Part shown: piece after piece, positions 6,564 through 15,525 of the stretch
Numbering within the stretch: the stretch's first letter is position 1
Layout of the letters: every line of letters starts with the position of its first letter
Source of the DNA: a virus
Length of the DNA stretch: 31,431 bases
IMG/VR virus record: IMGVR_UViG_3300024346_000323
Span: 1 to 31,431 of that record
Direction: 5' to 3' (one strand)
The notes under the pieces: model-generated
What the model saw: only the letters and a program-made list of their open reading frames with translations
Told to the model about the DNA's origin: nothing
The model's database searches: none
Translations under genes and position numbers: made by a program

Positions 6564-8930
6564 ATGAATTGGAAGTTCAAATTAATAGATTTTACCTACG
6601 ATCCTGCAGGAGTGGAAACGGAAGTAACCGAACCACAAGGATGGGAGAATATCTCGTTAAACATTCGCAGGGATGAAGAAATGCATGGGATATTCTTTGA
6701 ATTCACAGGCAATGAACTGACATTCTACAAAGAAGGTATGAGCATCTTGCGTGATGCGTATAATGGTTATGGAGTGGAGGCGAATGTGAATATAGTGGTC
6801 CAGGCTTCCTGCGATGATGACAACTACGATACGTTCTATACAGGCAAGTTAATTTTCGATACCTATAAGGAAACAATCAGCGATTTGTGCAGTGTGTCTA
6901 TACGCACGGAGCAACAAGATGTGGTTACAACTTTCCGCAATCGTATTGATACTGCTGTGGATTTAGCCACTACAACTTCGTTAGATGGCACAGCACTCAC
7001 AACCTATACCAACCTTCCAAAAAACATTTATCTGCCATCAAAAGGACTATATAAGCGCACATTACGCTATATGGAAAATGATTTTTACATAGCACAAGGT
7101 TGTGTCTATCGTAAGAATGACATTAGCGCAGGTAGTGGATTAGAAACGAAAGATGTGACAATGTATTGGGATTTAGATTACGAGAACGCGCAAAATGATG
7201 AAGTAAAGAATTGGCAGGCAGTGGATATGTGGGATTTTAGTAGTGGCAGTATGTCCACAATGATCATAGAAGATGATGGGCAATATGATATTGACTTTCG
7301 TGTTAAAGGTATTGTATTAGGTGGAGCGCAAACGGAAGCAACAATTTTAGGAGGCAGTCCAGGTTCATTAGAAAATGGATTTTTGGATATGTGGGTAGAT
7401 GTAATATTTGCTGTAAATTATGTCGAAACAATTATAGGAAGTTATTATTTAAGCACTACTACGCAAAATTTATCTATTGCTTATCAAAGTCCAACAACAT
7501 CATCAGGTTTTTCAATGGAATGTCATCCTACATATGGAGGTGGACCTACACCAACATTGAATACATTTGATGAAAACAACCCTACAATTGCTAATATACC
7601 TATTGATGAATCATATACAACCACTGCTACATTGAGCAATGGCGATGTGGTGGCTGTTTATTTAAAGGTAAGGCAACAAGGCGAATACCATCGTCAATTA
7701 TTTAATAAAGAGGATATTTATTGGTCACAATCGTTCAAAAAGTCATCTGATAGTTACTTCAACATCAATTCCATTCTTTACAAGCCGACAACGAACACGG
7801 ACACGTTTTTAGTGAACGAATCATTTGCGCGTACAACCGAAGCAATCACGGATAACAAAATGAGCGTTTATTCGGATTATTTTGGAAGAACGGATAGCCA
7901 ACCTTATCAAGCGTTAACCGATGGCTGTGGTAGTTTAGAAAGCATCACCACAGGCTTACTAATCCGCGAGCAATTGGTATCAGGCAATACGCCTAAATTG
8001 AATATCTCATTCAAAGATTTGTTTACAGGGTTTAACTGCATCCACAATATCGGGATAGGTTTGGAGGATGATAATTACGGAGGTGGTCGCGAGAAAATTA
8101 TCCGCATTGAACCTGTTGCGCATTTCTATGATTCAACTACGCCAATAATGACTTGCGGTAATGTGTTCAACATTACAAGGTCGGTATTGCCTACCCGAAT
8201 GTATAGTGAGATTGAAGGAGGATATGCCAAATATGAGAGTGAGGACATTACAGGTATTGATGAATTCCTTTCCAAACGTGAATATCGCACGGAATGGAGC
8301 CAAACGCGCAACAAAGACAGCCGAGTGTGTAACTTCATTGCTTCAGGGTATGCGTTGGAAGTAACACGTAGAAAAGGGCATTTAACAACGAGTGATTGGA
8401 GATTAGACAATGACATATTTGTTATCTGCATGAAGCGTTATTCAGGGGATATTGTGGTGGAGCAAGGGCAAATATCAGGTGATGTGAATATTGTTGATCC
8501 TAACACAGTATACAATTTTGCGATTAGTCCAATTCGTAATGCAACGCGATGGTTAAAAACGTGGTTTGCAGGGTTGAAGAATCCATTGACAAGCAAGTTA
8601 ATATTCGCCAATGGAACAGGTAACTATTTTGCAGGTGGGCAATATACCCAAGCGTGTTCAACGGATGGGCAGGTATTGATTGAGAATGATGCGTTGGAAA
8701 GTGCAATGTTGACGGATCCTAATATTGCTGTTCCATTATGGAAGCCTGAACAAATCCAATTCGACTATCCGATGTCAATGGCTGACTATAATACCATCAA
8801 ATTATCACCTTATGGCTACGTGAAATATAGTTCCGATGGAATTACATATCAAAATGGGTATATTCTCAATATTGAGTATAAACCAAATCAGGGAATTGCT
8901 AACTTTACACTATTCTCCGCAAATTTTTAA
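6564..8930 (+). CDS. large tail / baseplate protein, possibly distal-tail or tail-associated
   Basis: A 788-residue protein starting two bases after the tape measure stop, in the usual place of distal tail and tail-hub proteins. The first 130 residues (WKFKLIDFTYDPAG, then GWENISLNIRRDEEMHGIFFEF) look like a beta-rich distal-tail domain. The rest is beta-rich, with few charges and many Thr, Ser, Asn and Tyr, ending in SDGITYQNGYILNIEYKPNQ. No enzyme motif is visible. It probably joins the tail tube to the host-recognition apparatus. The specific name is inferred from order; only the structural class is well supported. Confidence 0.7.
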   Translation: MNWKFKLIDFTYDPAGVETEVTEPQGWENISLNIRRDEEMHGIFFEFTGNELTFYKEGMSILRDAYNGYGVEANVNIVVQASCDDDNYDTFYTGKLIFDTYKETISDLCSVSIRTEQQDVVTTFRNRIDTAVDLATTTSLDGTALTTYTNLPKNIYLPSKGLYKRTLRYMENDFYIAQGCVYRKNDISAGSGLETKDVTMYWDLDYENAQNDEVKNWQAVDMWDFSSGSMSTMIIEDDGQYDIDFRVKGIVLGGAQTEATILGGSPGSLENGFLDMWVDVIFAVNYVETIIGSYYLSTTTQNLSIAYQSPTTSSGFSMECHPTYGGGPTPTLNTFDENNPTIANIPIDESYTTTATLSNGDVVAVYLKVRQQGEYHRQLFNKEDIYWSQSFKKSSDSYFNINSILYKPTTNTDTFLVNESFARTTEAITDNKMSVYSDYFGRTDSQPYQALTDGCGSLESITTGLLIREQLVSGNTPKLNISFKDLFTGFNCIHNIGIGLEDDNYGGGREKIIRIEPVAHFYDSTTPIMTCGNVFNITRSVLPTRMYSEIEGGYAKYESEDITGIDEFLSKREYRTEWSQTRNKDSRVCNFIASGYALEVTRRKGHLTTSDWRLDNDIFVICMKRYSGDIVVEQGQISGDVNIVDPNTVYNFAISPIRNATRWLKTWFAGLKNPLTSKLIFANGTGNYFAGGQYTQACSTDGQVLIENDALESAMLTDPNIAVPLWKPEQIQFDYPMSMADYNTIKLSPYGYVKYSSDGITYQNGYILNIEYKPNQGIANFTLFSANF

Positions 8931-8933
8931 ACG

Positions 8934-10547
8934 ATGACATTCATATTACAACGTAAATCAAGAGCAATATTTGGATTCGGAGTGCCAGGTGGAGCATCGT
9001 GTTCCACTTCATCCGATAAAGAATACACCGTTCAATATGCTTCCGTTGATGGTACGGCAAACACTATTTCTTGTGTAAACACAGGACATACAGGTACAAT
9101 CACCGTTGGTGGACCTGTGACACAAACTACGCATTGGGGTGGAGCAGGGAATGCCATTTGGCAACAAAAGGATTGGGAAACGGATTCAATCTATCCGTAT
9201 GGAGCCTATGCAGTACCTAAATGCCACGCGTATGGCTGTTATTTGGATGCAAGTTGCGTTGCAGGTAGTACGGTTAAGAATTATTATGCGATTCCTCGTG
9301 TAAATCTAACACAAACAGGTACAAGTCCAACTGATTGTACGTGTACTTTGCAGTTTGATGGTGATTTGTTACTACCTTATGAAACAAGTATCAGCGTATG
9401 GGAAGAAGTTAATGGCGTATGGACGAATTTAAACAGCGTGGTATGCCCTGCCAATACGCAATCATCTCCAGGAGGTTATACTGCTTCGGTAAGCATTACG
9501 ATTCCAATTAGTGAAGCAAATAAAGGAAAGCATTATCGTGCAAGATATTATTGCCCTTCGCTTAATTTAGTTGGATATGCGGATATGTATGCTTTGTTTG
9601 GAAGTAATAGTTATGATTTACCAACTATTAACGTAAGCGAGCATTCATTTGTAACATTCGGGCAAGGGCAGATAACACCTACTTGTGCCTATGATAAAAC
9701 TGCTTGTTTGCCTGTATTAGAAATGGATGATGTGCAATTCCAAATGTATGTGGATGTTTCAATCGGTGGACAATATGGTAATTTCCCTACACCAATTTTG
9801 GGGGATGGTATTAATCATGGAACACAATTATACCTTGCTCCATGTGATGATTGTACAATACCTACTGAAATTGCAACTGCACCTGATTTTGGAGGTCATG
9901 TTGCTAAATTAGATACGTGGATTCCTGTTCCAGGCACTGAAATTTATGTGAATGATTATATTGATTGGAGTGGATTATGGAATTACATTCAAGGGAATCA
10001 CGTAATAGGCGATTGTTTCAAAATATGCCTATGCAAACGCGACCCTGCAGAAGGGGGTGGCGGTGAATGGGTTGATACTATTTTAGGGTGTATGGATGGA
10101 TGCTTTGAATTGATCAATGATGAATGCTATACTACTGTTTTACGCTTCCGTTCAAACAATGACGAATTATGCTTCTATTATTCGCAGGATGCTAACTATA
10201 TCCAAAGCATTCGCCTACCGATGTACTTTAGAGATGTGCAATATCCATCCACAAGTACAGGCTATCAAAAGTCAGATGGCACGTGGGTTAAACTATCCGA
10301 GCGTATTCAGGAAGAATGGACATTGACAACGGATTGGTTAGAAGCAAGAACGCACAAAGCATTGAAGATAGCATTAGCACACGATACAGTGATAGCGTTA
10401 GGTAATATGGGGATAAATGACCAAATAACAGCGCAAAACAACTACACTATCAATTGGGAAAGCAAAACAAAGCCATATCCATTAGCCAAAGGAACGGTGA
10501 AGGTAAACAAGACAATTAATACGTGTAGTGTCAATACAAATTGCTAA
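8934..10547 (+). CDS. cysteine-rich tail tip / receptor-interaction candidate
   Basis: A 537-residue protein with about 22 cysteines, an unusual density for a phage virion protein. The sequence is beta-rich with many Gly, Thr, Ser and Tyr, and includes C-x-C, C-x2-C and C-x3-C-x-C groups (TDCTCTL, CDDC, DCFKICLC). The DCFxICxC pattern recurs at the C-terminus of the protein at 20290. It follows the baseplate gene and ends the tail block before a glycosyltransferase gene. The cysteines could bind metals or, in the mature extracellular particle, form disulfides. I do not recognise the family; a tail-tip or adhesin role is inferred from context. Confidence 0.6.
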   Translation: MTFILQRKSRAIFGFGVPGGASCSTSSDKEYTVQYASVDGTANTISCVNTGHTGTITVGGPVTQTTHWGGAGNAIWQQKDWETDSIYPYGAYAVPKCHAYGCYLDASCVAGSTVKNYYAIPRVNLTQTGTSPTDCTCTLQFDGDLLLPYETSISVWEEVNGVWTNLNSVVCPANTQSSPGGYTASVSITIPISEANKGKHYRARYYCPSLNLVGYADMYALFGSNSYDLPTINVSEHSFVTFGQGQITPTCAYDKTACLPVLEMDDVQFQMYVDVSIGGQYGNFPTPILGDGINHGTQLYLAPCDDCTIPTEIATAPDFGGHVAKLDTWIPVPGTEIYVNDYIDWSGLWNYIQGNHVIGDCFKICLCKRDPAEGGGGEWVDTILGCMDGCFELINDECYTTVLRFRSNNDELCFYYSQDANYIQSIRLPMYFRDVQYPSTSTGYQKSDGTWVKLSERIQEEWTLTTDWLEARTHKALKIALAHDTVIALGNMGINDQITAQNNYTINWESKTKPYPLAKGTVKVNKTINTCSVNTNC

Positions 10548-10552
10548 ATTTA
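10545..10552 (+). promoter_or_regulatory. -7 box variant TAAATTTA, four bases before an ATG
   Basis: TAAATTTA followed by CACT and then the ATG at 10557. It differs from TAnnTTTG only at the last base and has the same spacing to ATG as the two perfect boxes at 22016 and 24101. It overlaps the end of the preceding gene and has no clear -33 element, so it is weaker on its own. Confidence 0.4.
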
Positions 10553-10556
10553 CACT

Positions 10557-11441
10557 ATGAAAGGTATCTTACTAATCGCTTGTGGACATAGAAATTACGG
10601 AAGGATGGCAGTCAATTTGGCTTCATCCATCCGTTTAGTTGACAAGGACATTAATATCTGCTTGGCATATACTGATAGCGCAGTTACCCATATCAGCGAG
10701 GAAGAAAAGGCACTTTTCAATCATTTCGTTGAGGTCAACAAAAAGATGCATACATTAGGCAAGAACAACAAAGCCTACATCAAAACAAAGGCTCATCTTG
10801 ATCAATTAACACCATACGAGGAGACATTGTTTTTGGATGTGGACCAGGTGTGGCTTTGGGAAAAGACACCTTCACAAATATTCGAAGAATTAGGACAGCA
10901 CGAATATGTGATTGAAAATAGTGGTTATGTTCGATTCGATAATATCATCTTCCCACAGGCTGAAAATTGGTCAGATATGCAGGATGTACGTACTGCTTAT
11001 GAATTTACCGATGAGCGATTCTACAAGATTCACTCGGAGTTCATATTCTTTAAACGTACGGATAATATACGTACACTTTTTGAAAAGATACGTGAAGTAT
11101 ATACTAAGCCGAAAGTTAAACCACAAGAATTTGAAGGTGCTTATCCTGATGAATATGCGTATGCAGTGGCAATGAGCATCTTACAATTTTACCCAAGCAT
11201 AGACAACTATGTGCCTACTTTTTGGTACCCACGAGAAAAAAAAGACCTACATTTGCATCAAATAGCCGAACTTTATCTTACTTTATCAATCGGAGGAGCG
11301 TATGTTGACGAATCCTCAAAGAAGCAATACAATGCAGTAGTCAAAAGAGCGTTTAACGAATTAGGGTTGCAATCAATCCCATTCCAAATAACGAACTTCA
11401 CCGACAAACGCACTTATCTAACTGAACGTACCAAAGAATAA
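10557..11441 (+). CDS. GT-A-type glycosyltransferase (GT8-like)
   Basis: A 294-residue protein with the layout of a short GT-A glycosyltransferase: an N-terminal strand-helix segment (GILLIACGHRNYGRMAVNLASSI) for nucleotide-sugar binding and a metal-binding DxD in LFLDVDQVW (Asp94, Asp96), preceded by a K-x-K-x-H-L-D-Q-L-T-P-Y segment like the GT8/glycogenin group. Such enzymes move a sugar from a nucleotide sugar to an acceptor. It lies between tail and portal genes, so a virion protein is a likely target; DNA or a host surface glycan are alternatives. It has its own candidate promoter and is followed two bases later by the portal gene. Fold call good, substrate unknown. Confidence 0.75.
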   Translation: MKGILLIACGHRNYGRMAVNLASSIRLVDKDINICLAYTDSAVTHISEEEKALFNHFVEVNKKMHTLGKNNKAYIKTKAHLDQLTPYEETLFLDVDQVWLWEKTPSQIFEELGQHEYVIENSGYVRFDNIIFPQAENWSDMQDVRTAYEFTDERFYKIHSEFIFFKRTDNIRTLFEKIREVYTKPKVKPQEFEGAYPDEYAYAVAMSILQFYPSIDNYVPTFWYPREKKDLHLHQIAELYLTLSIGGAYVDESSKKQYNAVVKRAFNELGLQSIPFQITNFTDKRTYLTERTKE

Positions 11442-11443
11442 AA

Positions 11444-13291
11444 ATGGCACTTCTTCCTTCTTCTGATCCAATCGAATTATTGGCTAATTATTATTCGCAT
11501 CACCAAAAGCATCCTGCCTATGTGATAGCGAATGAGATCTATCGTTCACTACGCATCCACGCAAATGGAGAATATCCTAAAGAATTGATTGATGAATTGC
11601 GTCCAAGCGAAAGCCGAGAGATAAAGGAATATCGTAAAAAAACCTATCAGCCACATACAAAGCCGATAGTAAATAAGATTATTTCATCGCTATATAAGAT
11701 TCGCAGAAGTCCTGATTGGTCCGTGAAGTATGAAAACGAGGTTGAAAAAACAATCGGAACTATCCCAGTGGGTGAATCAATGTACGATTACTGCGAGGAA
11801 CATTTCCCATTCTTTACAAGCATCACCAATTGGATGTTTAATGTAGGATTGAAAAACTATTTGATTGATCCTAACGGATTGGTAGCAGTTATGCCATTGA
11901 ACACAAACGTGGCACCTACTGAATTATTAAAGCCATATCCATTAATCTTCAATTCAAACCACGTAATTGATTTTTGCATTGATGAATATGCTATTGTAGA
12001 ATCGCAAGATACGATTCCTTATCAAATGAATAGCATCACCAAGCAAGGCAAGGTGTTCTATATCTTTGATAAAACACGCATTTTGCGTTACAAGGAAGCA
12101 TACAGCGAGGCAGAAAAGAAGGTAGTATTAGTATTGGACTTAGAATACATCCATAACTTGAATAAGTTGCCTGTGTTCCAATTTCAAGGTATTTTCCGTC
12201 AGGCTTTAGATACGCATTTCATATTTGAAAGTCGCATATCTTCCATCGTTCCACGCTTAAATGAATTTGCTACCTTATGGAGTGATTTCAAAGCCGAGAT
12301 TGTTCAGCACGTACATTCAACGCGTTGGATTTTGGCTACACAAGATTGTACACATTGTAATGGTACAGGTAGCATCATCGGGAATGGCGCAACAGGGACT
12401 GTGATATGTCCTACGTGTAATGGTAAGCAGAAAGTAATGACTTCACCTTATGAGAATTTGGTGATTGTTACACCTACTAACCAAAACGCAGGTGAAGCCC
12501 CATTACCTTCAGGCCCTCCTGCAGGATATATCCAAAAAACGGATGTGGCACAAATGACACAAACGCTTAACGAGATTATCAAAGAACAAGCCTATTATGC
12601 CCTATCCGCCATCAATATGGAATTCCTTGCCGAAGCACCATTGAATCAGTCAGGAGTAGCAAAGGAAATTGATAAGGATGAATTAAATAACTTCGTTCAC
12701 GCAATTGCGGAAGATATTGTTGCTATTTTAGATAAAATCTACGGATTTATTGCCGATTATCGTTACTTCCAAGCAGTGCCTGATCCTATGATGCGTGAAG
12801 AATTGTGTCCTGATATTGCAGTTCCTGAAAAGTACGATTTGTTAAGCACTAAATCATCCTTTGAAGAATTGAAGATTGCGCGTGATTCTAAAATCAATGC
12901 AACTATTATCACTCAAATGGAATTGGATATCGCACGTAAGTATTTCAGCAGTGATGATGAGGTTGCAGATGAATTGGTTTGTACTATGAACTTAGATCCA
13001 TTTCCAGGCAAGAGCATAGATGAAATCAATGCAGGATTGCAAAATGGCGGTATTGATAAATTGGACTTTGTTATTTGGTGTAACTTGGTGCAGTTTGTTA
13101 AAAGTGCGATTGCCGAGAATGAAGAATTCACTGATTTACCATTAGCAGAGCAAAAGAAAATAATGGCTAAATTTGCACAAGTAACATTAGCACAAAGCAG
13201 TTATACTATCGATCCTAAAAAGTATATGCCTGCTATCCCTGAAGAAACTGAAGAACCAATGCAAAATCCATCTCCACTACCATTAGCATAA
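11444..13291 (+). CDS. portal protein with DnaJ-like zinc-binding insertion
   Basis: A 615-residue protein that fits a portal: an N-terminal segment with NKIISSLYKIRRSPDWSVKY, a helical core, the wing region, and an acidic/proline tail. It is followed by a MuF-like head protein gene, the usual portal neighbour. Between about residues 302 and 328 it contains C-x2-C-x-G-x-G (CTHCNGTG, Cys302 and Cys305) and, 16 residues later, CPTCNGK (Cys322 and Cys325), the spacing of a DnaJ-type zinc-binding hairpin. That insert is flanked by a Gly/Pro/Asn-rich linker. The portal role is inferred from size, order and general appearance. Confidence 0.78.
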   Translation: MALLPSSDPIELLANYYSHHQKHPAYVIANEIYRSLRIHANGEYPKELIDELRPSESREIKEYRKKTYQPHTKPIVNKIISSLYKIRRSPDWSVKYENEVEKTIGTIPVGESMYDYCEEHFPFFTSITNWMFNVGLKNYLIDPNGLVAVMPLNTNVAPTELLKPYPLIFNSNHVIDFCIDEYAIVESQDTIPYQMNSITKQGKVFYIFDKTRILRYKEAYSEAEKKVVLVLDLEYIHNLNKLPVFQFQGIFRQALDTHFIFESRISSIVPRLNEFATLWSDFKAEIVQHVHSTRWILATQDCTHCNGTGSIIGNGATGTVICPTCNGKQKVMTSPYENLVIVTPTNQNAGEAPLPSGPPAGYIQKTDVAQMTQTLNEIIKEQAYYALSAINMEFLAEAPLNQSGVAKEIDKDELNNFVHAIAEDIVAILDKIYGFIADYRYFQAVPDPMMREELCPDIAVPEKYDLLSTKSSFEELKIARDSKINATIITQMELDIARKYFSSDDEVADELVCTMNLDPFPGKSIDEINAGLQNGGIDKLDFVIWCNLVQFVKSAIAENEEFTDLPLAEQKKIMAKFAQVTLAQSSYTIDPKKYMPAIPEETEEPMQNPSPLPLA

Positions 13292-13292
13292 T

Positions 13293-14201
13293 ATGAGCCA
13301 AGAGGACTACATTAAACAACTGCATGAATTGATTGATGGGAGCGTTGACAAGTTCAATGCTTCCATTCCAGGCATTCAGGAAAACATAGCCATGCGGATG
13401 TCCGTATTGATCAAAGATTTGGATATTGACAATCAAGGAAACATTGTCAATAACGTAAAGAATCTGCGATTGATGGGACAAATCAAGCAGGAGATATCCA
13501 ATATAGTCCTTAATAAGCAATTAGAGGCGAATGTAGCCGAGTTCTTGAATAAGTTTACTGATGTAGCATCTTTGCAGAATCAGTACTTTAAATCGATGAA
13601 TAAGTCGTTTAAACCTGAAGCCATCCTAACCGAGATACGCAACCAATCTATCGAAGCAACAGCGAATAGTTTAACGGAGGCAGGAATCAATGCAAATGTG
13701 ATTGAACCAGTGACTGAAATGCTACGCACGAATATCACAGCAGGGGGAAGTTGGCGCGATTTGAATAAGATGGTGCAGGATTATATCTTGAATAATGAAA
13801 AGGGATTAGGCGCATTGCAACGCTACACCACGCAAATCACAAATGATAGTTTAAATCAATTCAGCGCACAATATACCTATACTATTGCGGATAGTTTAAA
13901 CTACAAATGGTTTATTTATACAGGCAGTTTATTGCGCACCTCACGAGCATTTTGTGAGGCATTAGTTGCCAAAAGATATGTTCATAAAAGTGAACTTCCT
14001 GCTATTGTTCGAGGCGATTTTGAGCCATTTAAAAAGACGGATAATATGAATCCAAAAACAGGATTACCGAAAGGGATGGTCGATGGAACAACAGCCACTA
14101 ATTTCTTTGTGTATCGTGGGGGATATAATTGTGGGCATCAATTGACACCCACTGATGCAAGATTTGTTCCGTTAGATATTCGTTCAAGATTTCCAGGCTA
14201 A
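13293..14201 (+). CDS. MuF-like minor head / head morphogenesis protein
   Basis: A 302-residue protein one base after the portal gene. The N-terminal two thirds are helical; the C-terminal third has the pattern of phage head morphogenesis (Mu gpF-like) domains: KWFIYTGSLLRTSRAFCEAL, then NFFVYRGGYNCGHQLTPTDARF, in which Cys and His fall in the usual positions. Such proteins attach to the portal and may be carried into the head. Its last 18 bases overlap the convergent minus-strand gene. Confidence 0.78.
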   Translation: MSQEDYIKQLHELIDGSVDKFNASIPGIQENIAMRMSVLIKDLDIDNQGNIVNNVKNLRLMGQIKQEISNIVLNKQLEANVAEFLNKFTDVASLQNQYFKSMNKSFKPEAILTEIRNQSIEATANSLTEAGINANVIEPVTEMLRTNITAGGSWRDLNKMVQDYILNNEKGLGALQRYTTQITNDSLNQFSAQYTYTIADSLNYKWFIYTGSLLRTSRAFCEALVAKRYVHKSELPAIVRGDFEPFKKTDNMNPKTGLPKGMVDGTTATNFFVYRGGYNCGHQLTPTDARFVPLDIRSRFPG

Positions 14202-14561
14202 CGAAGAAAAGTTCTTCGCATACCATTTCAACGCATTCTTCTCATTCAAGGCTGATACATACAAATGACCTTGTTTTAATTCAGCAATGATATTTCCAAT
14301 GTCATTCAATTCACGCTTATGCTTTTCTATCTTAATGAAGGTACAAGTCGGAGAATGATATATAAATCCATCAGCAGGTTCATCGCTTGTTTCAATCTTG
14401 AATAAGGTATGACCTTTTTTGATCGTCATACTGCCCAAATAATTGTCTACTTTCTCAACCTGTGGAGTAGAAATACGCGTTACTGCTAATGAATCTGCAT
14501 CTTCCATAGAGGATGCTAGTGCAGAGCCAAAAGACTTAATAAAAGTTGATAGTTTGCTCAT
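14184..14561 (-). CDS. unknown protein, last gene of the minus-strand island
   Basis: A 125-residue protein that I do not recognise. The N-terminus is Ser-rich and amphipathic (MSKLSTFIKSFGSALASSME); the middle is mixed strand (DNYLGSMTIKKGHTLFKIE). It shares a 4-base ATGA overlap with the gene before it and overlaps the head protein gene on the other strand by 18 bases. No function is suggested. Confidence 0.65.
   Translation of the reverse strand: MSKLSTFIKSFGSALASSMEDADSLAVTRISTPQVEKVDNYLGSMTIKKGHTLFKIETSDEPADGFIYHSPTCTFIKIEKHKRELNDIGNIIAELKQGHLYVSALNEKNALKWYAKNFSSLAWKS
14202..14218. terminator. 7-bp hairpin between converging genes
   Basis: CGAAGAA-AAG-TTCTTCG, a perfect stem with a three-base loop, starts one base after the head protein stop and lies within the last codons of the opposing gene. 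Without a T tract it is a weak terminator candidate, but it sits where converging transcripts should end. Confidence 0.3.
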
Positions 14562-14761
14562 TGTTTAGGTTTTTCGTTTTCTATTTTAACAAATTGTTCT
14601 GCTTTATATATACATTTTGATGCATGGTCTAAAAATGCTTCTATTAATTCAATTTCAGCAGTTATAACACGTAATTCTGCTCTTTTGTTATTTTCCATTT
14701 TTTTATACTCATCAAACAGCATTTTAAGAGTATTAATATCCATTTTTTCGTAGTCTAACAT
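14558..14761 (-). CDS. small coiled-coil-like protein
   Basis: A 67-residue, highly charged protein, predicted almost entirely helical (MDINTLKMLFDEYKKMENNK and a second helix rich in Glu, Ile and Leu), probably two helices in a coiled coil. It starts three bases after the preceding zinc-finger gene and ends with a 4-base overlap with the next. Family unknown. Confidence 0.6.
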   Translation of the reverse strand: MLDYEKMDINTLKMLFDEYKKMENNKRAELRVITAEIELIEAFLDHASKCIYKAEQFVKIENEKPKQ

Positions 14762-14764
14762 AGA

Positions 14765-15049
14765 TTAGTTTTTAACTGCTTCGCGCAATAATTTGTAGAT
14801 GGTTGCTTCAAGTCCAAAGTTACCACCAATTTTCTTCTTAATTTCGGTTTGTTTGTCCAGCAACAAGCAGTAGATGTCCTGCGGAACATTCTTCAGGGTA
14901 ATGCTTATTTTGATTGGACTATCGTTAATATCAGATTTGCCATTGTTAGCCATATTTCTGCATTTATTTGAACAATATTTTTTGTCCTTTCTGCCACTCA
15001 TTGCGGAATGGCAGAACTGACATTGTTGTGAATTAAAATGGTGAATCAT
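14765..15049 (-). CDS. zinc-finger protein with possible DNA-binding C-terminus
   Basis: A 94-residue protein. The N-terminus carries C-x2-C (Cys10, Cys13) and KKYCSNKCR (Cys26, Cys30), a four-Cys zinc ribbon of the kind ending in YCSxxCR found in many small prokaryotic and phage proteins. The C-terminal half (KISITLKNVPQDIYCLLLDK and following) looks like a strand followed by two helices, resembling a ribbon-helix-helix. It overlaps the upstream gene by 17 bases. A regulatory or nucleic-acid-binding role is likely but inferred. Confidence 0.65.
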   Translation of the reverse strand: MIHHFNSQQCQFCHSAMSGRKDKKYCSNKCRNMANNGKSDINDSPIKISITLKNVPQDIYCLLLDKQTEIKKKIGGNFGLEATIYKLLREAVKN

Positions 15050-15296
15050 CGTGTGAAGTAGTTGGTTTTGGCTTTGGTTCGTAAGTGCTTAGTTGCACAT
15101 ATTCCTTACCCGAGCGACCACGCTTAATATCCACATTCACCCATCCATTCTTCGAATTGGCTTTCAAAAAATTAATGGCTTCCTCCACTTTGAAGGACAT
15201 TTGACCGATTACAAAATCAGGAGCATTTGGACTGCGCTTAAATAAGATGCCATCTGCAAATACAGGTTCGGGTTTTTGGTTTAGTTCTACTGACAT
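15033..15296 (-). CDS. SSB-like small protein with acidic C-terminal tip
   Basis: An 87-residue protein counted from MSVELNQKPEP; a longer start at 15353 would add 19 residues and overlap the upstream gene by 20 bases. I prefer the inner ATG because the leader before it (AACAAACAATCCA) resembles other leaders in this phage. The protein has GWVNVDIKRGRSGKEYVQL, a strand-rich basic patch, then a Lys/Pro linker and the tip DDSPF. An acidic tip ending Pro-Phe is the hallmark of single-stranded-DNA-binding proteins that recruit partners. The body is shorter than a full OB fold, so the SSB function is a hypothesis. Confidence 0.6.
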   Translation of the reverse strand: MSVELNQKPEPVFADGILFKRSPNAPDFVIGQMSFKVEEAINFLKANSKNGWVNVDIKRGRSGKEYVQLSTYEPKPKPTTSHDDSPF

Positions 15297-15333
15297 TGGA
15301 TTGTTTGTTTGAAGGTTTAAAATTGAAATGAAA

Positions 15334-15525
15334 TTATTTAGATTCTGATTCATTGATTGCTTTCTTTAAGTACAAAGCCATATCCAATGCTTCCTCGTAT
15401 GCGTGTTGTAGCCACTCTTTATGCGTTAAATCGCTTCGGTCCATCGTGGTGTTGTATTTTGCTATTCCGCGTTGCTCTCTGCTCTCTAAATCGCTAATAA
15501 CGGATTGAAGGAGGTGTGAATTCAT
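15334..15525 (-). CDS. MazG-like short helical protein
   Basis: A 63-residue helical protein. The segment RGIAKYNTTMDRSDLTHKEW and EEALDMALYLKK resembles short phage proteins related to the all-alpha NTP pyrophosphatases (MazG-like), where E-E-x2-D binds a metal. Only part of that domain is present, so activity is uncertain. It lies four bases into the end of the thyX gene (ATGA overlap), consistent with a nucleotide-metabolism pair. Confidence 0.6.
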   Translation of the reverse strand: MNSHLLQSVISDLESREQRGIAKYNTTMDRSDLTHKEWLQHAYEEALDMALYLKKAINESESK

